This document shows positions 1 to 5,508 of a DNA stretch of 6,976 bases, piece by piece. The notes beneath the pieces are model-generated. The model was given only the letters and a program-made list of their open reading frames with translations, made no database searches and was not told the DNA's origin. Location of the stretch: contig DCIZ01000065.1 of NCBI GenBank assembly GCA_002317305.1, positions 1 to 6,976 on the forward strand, read 5' to 3'. The position numbers and the translations under genes are program-made. How positions within the stretch are numbered: position 1 is the first letter of the stretch; each line of letters starts with the position of its first letter. Source of the DNA: Campylobacter sp. UBA1713. Lineage in GTDB: Bacteria; Campylobacterota; Campylobacteria; Campylobacterales; Campylobacteraceae.

Positions 1-3
1 ACT

Positions 4-24
4 GGTTTTTAGAGATGCCCTAAA
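4..24 (+). repeat. Inverted-repeat element end, right-hand terminal repeat (truncated by window start)
   Basis: Positions 4-24 carry the terminal sequence GGTTTTTAGAGATGCCC followed by TAAA. It matches the right end of the full element at 986-1157 and, with one extra T, one arm of the compact hairpin at 3455-3509. The match to the compact hairpin includes the preceding ACT, so the copy entering from the left may be of the compact type. Only its outer end is visible. The core 17-mer TTTAGAGATGCCCTAAA is at 8-24. Confidence 0.7.
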
Positions 25-42
25 GTGATTTTTTAAGGGCAT
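15..42 (+). promoter_or_regulatory. Hairpin containing the Shine-Dalgarno of the glycosyltransferase gene
   Basis: ATGCCCT (15-21) and AGGGCAT (36-42) are exact inverted repeats separated by 14 nt whose inner A and T runs can extend the stem. The right arm holds AAGGG (35-39), the only plausible Shine-Dalgarno for the ATG at 47, about 7-8 nt away. The left arm is part of the repeat element's terminus. Pairing would mask the ribosome binding site, so translation could be damped when the transcript starts upstream of the repeat. The sequences are seen directly; the regulatory effect is inferred. Confidence 0.4.
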
Positions 43-46
43 GTAG

Positions 47-997
47 ATGAAAACACAAATTTATAAAAACGCTGTTATTTTTGATTTTGACTGGCTTTCG
101 CCGCACGGCGTTTTTGACGAAAACGGACAAAATGTGGCAAGTTACAGCTGCTACAAAAGCGAGCAAAACTACAAAGAATTCTACAAAGGCGAGATTCTGC
201 AAGATGAGCGTGATGTAATCTTTTTGGGCTGCATCTACGGACACTACGGACACTTAATAACAGAAGAGATGTCGAGGCTTTGGTGGGTGCTAGAAAACGG
301 CGCAAACGGCAAACTTTTTGCATATTCGAGCATAAACAACACGCCGCTAAACAAAGTGGCTTTAAGGCTACTTGACAAATTTGGCGTTAGAAGCGAACAG
401 CTAGTTCACGTAAAAAAGCCGACACGTTTTAAAAGTGTTACACTCGTGGAGTGCGGCTGGAAAGAGCGAGATGGAAAATTTGAACTGGACGAAAACTACA
501 AACGGATAAACGAACAGATTCTAAAAGATGTAACGCCGGTTAAAAACGAAGCCATCTACCTCTCTCGCACAAAAACAAACAAATCTGGCGACCTTGGATT
601 TGGCGAAATTTACTACGAAAGGCATTTTGAAAAGCTCGGCTACAAAGTCGTCCATCCGCAAAATTTTAGCTTTGATGAGCAGCTCGCTCTCTATGCGGGT
701 TGCGCTAAATTTGCCTGTGTGAGCGGGACTTTGCCGCACAACTTGCTCTTTGCGCCAAATGGCAGCGAAGTTACTATCATAAAAAAAGAATCTAGCCAAA
801 ACCGCTACCAACAAGCCATTAACGAATTTAAGCAGCTAAAAGTGAGCGAAATAGACGAGTGTTTGGAGCTTTGTGGCGTGGACATGGGGCGTGGTCCGTT
901 TCTCTTTTTGCCTCGTGTTTGTGAAGACAAAAGTGGCTACAAAGAGGCGATTTTGGGATTTTTGAGCCAATACCAAAAGGCGTTTGGGCATCCCTAA
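47..997 (+). CDS. Glycosyltransferase family 61 (DUF563-type) protein
   Basis: This 316-residue protein has the layout of the GT61/DUF563 family, which transfers sugars to surface polysaccharides or glycans, usually in the cytoplasm. Visible landmarks are the YGHYGHLITEEMSRLWW block (residues 64-80), the YLSRTKTNKSGDLGFGE segment (171-187), GYKVVHPQNFSFDEQLALYA (198-217) and the SGTLPHNLLFAPNGSEV block (226-242). There is no signal peptide or membrane segment. The start is fixed: an in-frame TAG (44-46) directly precedes the ATG, and AAGGG lies at 35-39. The last residues GHP and the TAA come from the left end of the inverted-repeat element at 986-1157, so the C-terminus was probably altered by that insertion. 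The catalytic region itself appears intact. Acceptor and sugar donor cannot be inferred. Only repeats flank it, so no polysaccharide cluster is visible. Confidence 0.85.
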   Translation: MKTQIYKNAVIFDFDWLSPHGVFDENGQNVASYSCYKSEQNYKEFYKGEILQDERDVIFLGCIYGHYGHLITEEMSRLWWVLENGANGKLFAYSSINNTPLNKVALRLLDKFGVRSEQLVHVKKPTRFKSVTLVECGWKERDGKFELDENYKRINEQILKDVTPVKNEAIYLSRTKTNKSGDLGFGEIYYERHFEKLGYKVVHPQNFSFDEQLALYAGCAKFACVSGTLPHNLLFAPNGSEVTIIKKESSQNRYQQAINEFKQLKVSEIDECLELCGVDMGRGPFLFLPRVCEDKSGYKEAILGFLSQYQKAFGHP

Positions 998-1157
998 AAA
1001 CCATTTAAACGAAAAGCTAATAGCTCACTTTTGAGCCTGTTTTTGCGCTTTTTTGCCCTAAAACTCGTCAAATACTAGAGTATTCTCCTCGTTTTAAAAC
1101 AAAAAATCACTAAAAACATTTCTCGAAATTGAGCTAAAATGTTTTTTAGAGATGCCC
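986..1157. mobile_element. MITE-like inverted-repeat element, full copy (172 bp)
   Basis: The segment begins GGGCATCCCTAAAAACCATTT and ends with the near-exact inverse, AATGTTTTTTAGAGATGCCC, giving terminal inverted repeats of about 20 bp. It has no transposase-sized ORF, so it would have to be mobilised in trans. The interior at 1042-1109 matches 6907-6974 over 68 bp with six mismatches and no gaps. Inside are a palindrome GTTTTAAAAC (1091-1100) and a near-palindrome AATACTAGAGTATT (1071-1084). Flanks are TTT on the left and TAA on the right, so no clean target duplication is visible. A TA-type duplication altered by mutation is possible. The parent IS family cannot be fixed by eye. This copy fills the gap between the glycosyltransferase and the following ORF. 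Confidence 0.7.
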
Positions 1158-1420
1158 TAAAAAACAAACTACGCCAAAAACCAAATTTAAGCGAGCTTTT
1201 GGAGGCTTTTGAGCGGTTTAAAGGCGAGGTGAAAAGGCGAGATGTGGGCGTTTTTAGCGCGTTAGAAAGCGAGCTAAAAAGATATGAAAAACGTTTTAAA
1301 GCTTGTTTTGAAAAGCCAAAATTTGCTTTTTTTTGCTACCGACTTCGCCACTTGCCACAAACTTTTTTGCGTGAGACACAACGCTCATTTGAGAGATTTG
1401 GCAAAAAATTTCGCAAGTAA
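1139..1420 (+). CDS. Short ORF, possibly the severed 3' end of the glycosyltransferase gene
   Basis: This 93-residue reading frame is rich in Lys, Arg, Glu and Phe, with no recognisable family. Its first seven residues (MFFRDAL) are encoded by the right terminal repeat of the 172-bp element, and no convincing Shine-Dalgarno precedes the ATG, so this start is probably not original. Residues from KNKLRQ onward look like genuine coding sequence, with an amphipathic helical character and codon use like the upstream gene. The frame is the same as that of the glycosyltransferase. Removing 174 bp (the element plus 2 bp) would join ...LSQYQKAF directly to KNKLRQ... in frame and give a protein of about 400 residues. 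It may be an unexpressed remnant, a separate small protein, or a real second cistron. It ends 10 bp from the stop of the convergent regulator gene. Confidence 0.4.
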   Translation: MFFRDALKNKLRQKPNLSELLEAFERFKGEVKRRDVGVFSALESELKRYEKRFKACFEKPKFAFFCYRLRHLPQTFLRETQRSFERFGKKFRK

Positions 1421-1430
1421 ATTTGCGTGG

Positions 1431-2087
1431 CTACGACTCTGCTATTTTGCGAAGTGCGTTTTCGTCTAGGACGACTACGCGTGTCCCTTTCATCTCTATG
1501 ATTTTTCGTTTTTTAAAAACAGAAATGGTTCGTGAGAGTGTTTCTGGGGTTAAATTTAAGATGGTGGCGATGCTTTTGTTTTTTAGCGTGTTAAAAAGTC
1601 CGATGTCGTCTAGCAAAAAGCTTGCCACTTTTGCCTCGCTGTTTTTGGCAAATTCGTCGTTTAGTATCGAGTAAAAAAGTTTGACTTTTTGGCTGGTTTT
1701 GGTGAGAAGCTGCTGCAAAAATGCGCTGTTTGAAAAGAGGCGTTCTTTGAATTTTGCAAAATCGATGCGTAAAATTTGTGCGTCTGTGGCTATGAAAGCG
1801 CCGTTGGTTTCATAAGGGCGTGAAAGCAAATTTGACTCTAGGCTGACAAAGTCGTATGGCTGGACGAGGTGCAAAAAGAGCTCGCGAGAATTTGGCAGGA
1901 CTTTGTAAATTTTTAGCGTGCCTTGGACGACAAGGTCTAGCCAAAGCGCCTCCTCGCCTTCGTAAAACAAAATTTCGCCACACGCAAAACGTTTTAGGTT
2001 TGAGATATCTCTTAAAAACGCTAGCTCCTCTTCGCTAAGCGAACTAAACAGGTCTATCTTACTAAGTTCGAATCTCGTATCTTTCAA
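1431..2087 (-). CDS. Crp/Fnr-family transcriptional regulator
   Basis: A 218-residue cytoplasmic DNA-binding regulator. Residues about 13-115 form a cyclic-nucleotide-binding-like beta barrel (FACGEILFYEGE at 34-45, VVQGTLKIYKV at 53-63). Residues about 117-143 form the long dimer helix. Residues about 150-210 form a winged helix-turn-helix with the recognition helix near PETLSRTISVFKK (181-193). The only cysteine is residue 36, so it cannot hold an FNR-type [4Fe-4S] cluster, and the usual cAMP-contact segment with GE and RS is not conserved. The effector is therefore unknown. Campylobacter Crp/Fnr proteins such as the nitrosative-stress regulator NssR are relatives in the broad sense, but no orthology can be claimed. 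The start is TTG at 2087, chosen because AAGGAG lies 5 nt upstream. It follows nusA on the same strand after a 155-bp spacer with a large inverted repeat, and is convergent with the short ORF at 1139-1420. Confidence 0.88.
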   Translation of the reverse strand: MKDTRFELSKIDLFSSLSEEELAFLRDISNLKRFACGEILFYEGEEALWLDLVVQGTLKIYKVLPNSRELFLHLVQPYDFVSLESNLLSRPYETNGAFIATDAQILRIDFAKFKERLFSNSAFLQQLLTKTSQKVKLFYSILNDEFAKNSEAKVASFLLDDIGLFNTLKNKSIATILNLTPETLSRTISVFKKRKIIEMKGTRVVVLDENALRKIAES

Positions 2088-2092
2088 CTTTT

Positions 2093-2098
2093 CTCCTT
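2093..2098 (-). promoter_or_regulatory. Shine-Dalgarno deciding the TTG start of the Crp/Fnr gene
   Basis: On the minus strand AAGGAG is followed by AAAAG and then TTG (2087-2085). The strong match to the anti-Shine-Dalgarno and the 5-nt spacing support the rare TTG initiation codon, because no ATG or GTG is as well placed. Confidence 0.75.
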
Positions 2099-2117
2099 AG
2101 GTTTTTGTGTTTTTTTG

Positions 2118-2237
2118 ACGGAAAACAGAGTGCAAAGTGCGGAAAACAGAAAACGGAATTTTGTAAATTCGCTTTTTTTGCGAATTTGACGATTCTTGAG
2201 AATTGCAGTTTTCCGTTCTCCGTTTTCCGAACGCACT
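2118..2237. repeat. Large interrupted inverted repeat between nusA and the regulator gene
   Basis: The spacer holds two 19-bp arms (2140-2158 and 2211-2229) that pair at 17 of 19 positions, plus GAGTGC (2128-2133) facing GCACTC (2232-2237). The 8-mer CGGAAAAC occurs twice on the plus strand (near 2119 and 2140) and twice on the minus strand in the right arm. Nested inside is a perfect stem AAATTCGC / GCGAATTT (2165-2187) with a seven-T loop. No T-tract follows the stems on the minus strand, so it is not a textbook Rho-independent terminator for nusA. It could be a processing site, a protein-binding array or a decayed small mobile element. The minus-strand frame running through it has no coding character. 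Confidence 0.6.
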
Positions 2238-2242
2238 CCGAA

Positions 2243-3355
2243 TCACTCATCGCCAAAGAGTGCTTTTAGGTTTTTGAGCCCCTGCTCGTTTGCATCCTCT
2301 TGTGTAGTCTGTGCCACACTTACGCCCGTCTCGTTTAGCTCTATCTCGTAGCCTGTTATCATGGTAGTTAGGCGAATGTTGATGCCGTTTGCGCCGATGG
2401 CTTTGCTCTTTTGGTCAGTCGAAATGGTCGCCACTGCTCTTTTGTCATCTTTTAGGACGACGCTGTTTATGATGGCAGGCGAAAGGCTTCGTGCTATGAG
2501 AAGTTCAGGCTGCGGCGCGTATAGAAAGACGTCTATGTTTTCGCCACAAATTTCTTTGCTAACGGCGTTGATGCGCACGCCTTTTACGCCCACAACCGCG
2601 CCGACTGGGTCGATGTTTGGGCGAAGTGAGGCGAGTGCCACTTTTGCACGTTTGCCCGGAATTCTAGCGCACGCTTTTACGATGACACTGCCATCTTTTA
2701 TCTCTGGCACTTCGGCTTCTAGTAAAGCCTCCAAAAAGCGTGGGCTCGTGCGCGTTATCTCTACTCGGATGCCATCTTTTCTGTCAAGCCGAACGCTCTT
2801 TACCACCGCTTTTAACATCTGCCCAACGGCAAATTTTTCGTTTTTTATGCGGTTTTTCATGGGCATCACGGCACGCAACTCGTCCATCTCTATCCACGTG
2901 TTTTGCGCGTCATCGACCTGCCTAACGATGCCCGTTACCATCTTTCCTTCTTTTGATTTGTATTTGTTAAAGATGAAGTCCTCTAGCAAACGCTCTATCT
3001 GGAATTCTATCTCGCGTAAAATGATGGACTGCTGCGGGCGTGTGAGCTTGCTCGTGTCGATGGAGTCATACTGGACAGAATCGCCCACTTCAAGCCCAGC
3101 GTCTATCTCGCTTGCCTGTTTTTTTGTGAGAAAATTCACGCCATCAACGCGCTCGTCATTGTCCTCGACCACGACCACGTTGTGAAAAAGCTCAAGATCT
3201 TTGCCATCTTTTATGCGTGCGACATATTCGAACTCTGCGTGGTCGAATTTTTTTGCGGCACGTGCGATGGCTAGACAAACGTGCTGTGAAACCGTCTGCG
3301 GATCGAGCCCTCTTTCATTTGCGATAGAATTTATAACATCTCCGATTCTTTCCAT
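2243..3355 (-). CDS. nusA: Transcription termination/antitermination factor NusA
   Basis: NusA binds RNA polymerase and nascent RNA in the cytoplasm and modulates pausing, termination and antitermination. From the chosen start the protein has 370 residues. The N-terminal RNA-polymerase-binding domain spans about 1-125 and opens MERIGDVINSIANERGLDP. The S1 domain is at about 136-202 (GKMVTGIVRQVDD). Two KH domains follow, with GVKG loops at 256-259 (VGAVVGVKGVRI) and GANG at 321-324 (KSKAIGANGINIRL). There are no C-terminal acidic repeats, as is usual outside gammaproteobacteria. An upstream in-frame ATG at 3376 would add seven residues, but it lacks a Shine-Dalgarno. AGGAG at 3365-3361 lies 5 nt before the ATG at 3355, so the shorter form is preferred. 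The gene is not beside rimP or infB here. It is probably transcribed from its own promoter in the spacer toward pyk. Confidence 0.95.
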   Translation of the reverse strand: MERIGDVINSIANERGLDPQTVSQHVCLAIARAAKKFDHAEFEYVARIKDGKDLELFHNVVVVEDNDERVDGVNFLTKKQASEIDAGLEVGDSVQYDSIDTSKLTRPQQSIILREIEFQIERLLEDFIFNKYKSKEGKMVTGIVRQVDDAQNTWIEMDELRAVMPMKNRIKNEKFAVGQMLKAVVKSVRLDRKDGIRVEITRTSPRFLEALLEAEVPEIKDGSVIVKACARIPGKRAKVALASLRPNIDPVGAVVGVKGVRINAVSKEICGENIDVFLYAPQPELLIARSLSPAIINSVVLKDDKRAVATISTDQKSKAIGANGINIRLTTMITGYEIELNETGVSVAQTTQEDANEQGLKNLKALFGDE

Positions 3356-3417
3356 AACTTCTCCTAGATTTGACATGGCTAAATTTAAGTGGGATTTAAA
3401 TTTGAAAGCTGTTGTTG

Positions 3418-3423
3418 ATTATA
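3418..3423 (-). promoter_or_regulatory. Probable -10 box of the nusA promoter
   Basis: The minus strand reads CGCTATAATC, an exact TATAAT, about 63 bp upstream of the nusA start at 3355 and downstream of the compact hairpin. Campylobacter sigma-70 promoters typically have a strong -10 and no conserved -35, which fits. The predicted leader is roughly 55 nt. The assignment is based on the motif and position only. Confidence 0.5.
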
Positions 3424-3454
3424 GCGACTTTGAGTTTAAAATTTGTTGAATTAT

Positions 3455-3509
3455 GTTTAGGGCATCTCTAAAACCAGTTTGGCTCTGTTTTTTAGAGACG
3501 CCCTTAAAC
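3455..3509. repeat. Compact hairpin copy of the inverted-repeat family
   Basis: Two arms, 3455-3477 (GTTTAGGGCATCTCTAAAAC...) and 3485-3509 (...TTTTTTAGAGACGCCC and TTAAAC), pair closely around the 7-nt loop TTTGGCT. The arms are the same termini as those of the 172-bp element, but nearly the whole interior is missing. It begins 11 bp beyond the pyk stop and lies upstream of the nusA promoter, so a pyk transcript would fold here. It could act as a transcript-end structure, although a clean T-tract is lacking on the minus strand. The core with GGGC ends is 3460-3503. Confidence 0.75.
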
Positions 3510-3520
3510 ATTTTACAAAT

Positions 3521-4942
3521 TTACCCCACGGTTTCTATTTTGACCGTGTTTATCCCGAGACTCTTGCTAGTGCTGCCTGTTACTATTATCTTGTCGTTTT
3601 TGACTAAATTCAAATTTTTTATGGCGACCTGTTTTGCGTTGTAAAAAAGCACCTCCAAAGATGGAAAAACCTCGCTCGCTAGCACTGGCGTTACGCCCCA
3701 CGAAAGCGAAAGCTGGTGAAAAATTTTTGGCTCAACAGTAAAGCCTATGATGTCCACGAGCGGACGAAAGCGTGAGACCATTCTCGAAGTCATGCCCGAA
3801 AGCGAACAAACCACTATGGCTTTTGCGCCTATGTCAAGCGCCATCGAACAAACCGAGTGAGAGATGGCGTCCGTCTCGTTTTTTATCTTAAATTTGGCAC
3901 TCTCCGCGTCCAAAAACTGCCCACGCTCTTTTAGCGACCGCTCAACTGCTAGCGCAATCTTCGCCATCGTCTGAACCACCAGCACAGGATGCGCGCCCGC
4001 TGCTGTCTCGCCAGAAAGCATGATGGCACTTGCGCCCTCATAAACGGCGTTTGCCACATCGCTAGATTCTGCCCTTGTTGGACGCGGGCTTTTTATCATG
4101 CTCTCTAGCATCTCTGTCGCGATGATGACACGTTTGCCTAAAAGTCGGCAGCGTTTTACTATCTGTTTTTGGATGCTCGGAAGCTCCTCAAAAGCTATCT
4201 CTACGCCCATGTCGCCACGCCCTATCATCACGCCACCACAAAGCTCGCAAATTTCGTCTATGTTGTCGATGCCCGCTCGGTTTTCTATCTTTGCTATGAG
4301 CGTGATGTTTTTTGCGCCATTTGTCTCTAAAAAATCCACCACCGCCTGCATGTCCTCTTTACACGAAACAAACGAACAAGCTATGAATTCTACATCGTTT
4401 TTCACTGCAAAAAGCAAGTCGGCTTTGTCTTGGTCGCTCAAAAATGGCTGTTTTAGCACGCGCCCTGGAAAACTCATGCTCTTTTTGTCGCTCATAACGC
4501 CACCGCTTAAAACTTTACAAACTAGCCGCTCGCCGCAAATTTGTTCTACGACAAATTCTAAAAGTCCGTTGTTTACTAGAATTTTGTCGCCGACAAAGAG
4601 TTCGTGAGCGAGGTTTTTGTAGCTAACGCTCACTTGGGTCTCGTCGCCTACCACTTCGTCTGTGGTAAATGTAAAAGTCGCGCCCTCTTTTAGCTCCACT
4701 TTGCCTGTGGCAAATTTGCCTATGCGGTATTCTGGTCCTTTTGTGTCTAGCATGATGGCGAGTGGTCTGCCCTCTTTTTGGCGAAGGGCTTTTAGCATGT
4801 CTACTCTTTGCTGTTGCTCCTCATGCGTGCCGTGCGAAAAGTTTAGCCGTGCTACGTTCATGCCCGCTTTTAGCATCTGTGAAAGTGTAGCCTCATCGCT
4901 ACTAGCTGGTCCTATGGTGCAGATGATCTTTGTTTTTCTCAT
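3521..4942 (-). CDS. pyk: Pyruvate kinase
   Basis: This enzyme converts phosphoenolpyruvate and ADP to pyruvate and ATP, the last step of glycolysis, in the cytoplasm. The 473-residue length is normal for a bacterial enzyme. Landmarks in order are the start RKTKIICTIGPAS, NVARLNFSHG with R32, N34 and S36, LDTKGPE (65-71), the B domain at about 72-165, the signature ITLIAKIENRAGIDNI with K218 and E220, and the metal/phosphate region GRGDMGVE (241-248). IIATEMLESMIKSPRPTRAE (273-292) and the MLSGETAAGAHP block (308-319) follow, then the C-terminal allosteric domain. Two usual residues vary slightly: GRGDMGVE for the common ARGDLGVE, and TEM for TQM. The start follows AAGGA at 4952-4948 with 5 nt spacing. 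The upstream nuclease-like gene ends only 11 bp away, so read-through from the ATPase operon is likely unless a promoter lies inside that gene. Confidence 0.96.
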   Translation of the reverse strand: MRKTKIICTIGPASSDEATLSQMLKAGMNVARLNFSHGTHEEQQQRVDMLKALRQKEGRPLAIMLDTKGPEYRIGKFATGKVELKEGATFTFTTDEVVGDETQVSVSYKNLAHELFVGDKILVNNGLLEFVVEQICGERLVCKVLSGGVMSDKKSMSFPGRVLKQPFLSDQDKADLLFAVKNDVEFIACSFVSCKEDMQAVVDFLETNGAKNITLIAKIENRAGIDNIDEICELCGGVMIGRGDMGVEIAFEELPSIQKQIVKRCRLLGKRVIIATEMLESMIKSPRPTRAESSDVANAVYEGASAIMLSGETAAGAHPVLVVQTMAKIALAVERSLKERGQFLDAESAKFKIKNETDAISHSVCSMALDIGAKAIVVCSLSGMTSRMVSRFRPLVDIIGFTVEPKIFHQLSLSWGVTPVLASEVFPSLEVLFYNAKQVAIKNLNLVKNDKIIVTGSTSKSLGINTVKIETVG

Positions 4943-4953
4943 GTGTGTCCTTT

Positions 4954-5505
4954 TTATATTTTAAATGTTTTTTCTATTTTAGGTGTTAAAGTTATGTCAA
5001 ATTTATCTGAAATAACTTTTCTAAAAGTGTCGCTTGCTTGTCCGGTACTTCTACTTCCTTTTTGTTGCTTGTTTGCTATCCATGCAAATATTTTGTAAGA
5101 ATTTGAAAGACCATGCAAATTTTTAAAATGCTTCATCGTTGTCTCTATCTGCTTTTGTGCCGTTTGACACCAGTAGCCTGACGTTTTACAATCTTTCAGC
5201 TCAACAAATACGATGCATTTTTGTTCTTTTTCGCCTTCTGTTGTGCTATATCTTAAAATTCCATCGCACTTTTCATCATCTTTGCCATCGTCTTTTTTAA
5301 GTTTCACGCAGTTGTCAACTGGGTGGAAAGAGACGAGCAGTTTGTTTTCATTTTCGACAACTCCTTGCCATTTTTGCGAATCCTCAAAATCAAGATATGC
5401 CATTTTGCTACCGCCATCATCGCACAAGCCAAATTTAGATTCGCTTGTTTTTTCAGCAAATTTTTCATCAAAAAAGTCGATCTTGTGTGCTATATTTTGT
5501 GTCAT
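4954..5505 (-). CDS. PD-(D/E)xK-like nuclease candidate, partner of the upstream ATPase
   Basis: A 183-residue soluble protein that I do not recognise by name. The middle follows the PD-(D/E)xK nuclease pattern: an acidic residue at the start of a strand (CDGIL, D81), a hydrophobic strand ending in the ExK motif (CIVFVELKDC, E102 and K104), a helix with glutamines (QTAQKQIETTMKHF, 114-127; Q114 and Q118), and a further strand (YKIFAWIANKQ, 137-147). The N-terminal 60 residues and C-terminal 35 residues have no clear motif. The ATG lies 3 nt after the ATPase stop, and its GGAGGA Shine-Dalgarno is inside the last ATPase codons, so the two are almost certainly translationally coupled. It looks more AT- and Lys-rich than pyk. 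I infer that it is the effector of an ATPase-controlled, probably anti-phage, system. Catalysis, and whether the target is DNA or RNA, is not shown. It could also be an inactive nuclease-fold adaptor. Confidence 0.6.
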   Translation of the reverse strand: MTQNIAHKIDFFDEKFAEKTSESKFGLCDDGGSKMAYLDFEDSQKWQGVVENENKLLVSFHPVDNCVKLKKDDGKDDEKCDGILRYSTTEGEKEQKCIVFVELKDCKTSGYWCQTAQKQIETTMKHFKNLHGLSNSYKIFAWIANKQQKGSRSTGQASDTFRKVISDKFDITLTPKIEKTFKI

Positions 5506-5508
5506 ATT

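Noticed and set aside
521..814. 97-residue minus-strand frame inside the glycosyltransferase gene
   Set aside because: Antisense to conserved GT61 motifs, with no supporting signals.
1411..1427. Bidirectional terminator between the short ORF and the regulator gene
   Set aside because: The CGCAA/TTGCG stem is only 5 bp and has no convincing T-tract on either strand.
2062..2256. 64-residue minus-strand frame whose ATG overlaps the nusA stop
   Set aside because: The overlap suggests translational coupling, but the frame is made of the inverted repeat and the regulator's start region and shows no coding character.
2361..3185. 274-residue plus-strand open frame antisense to nusA
   Set aside because: Ser/Thr/Met-rich composition typical of a reverse-frame shadow; it lies wholly over the conserved S1 and KH domains of nusA.
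4098..4607. 169-residue plus-strand open frame antisense to pyk
   Set aside because: Shadow of the highly conserved pyruvate kinase core, with no family features.
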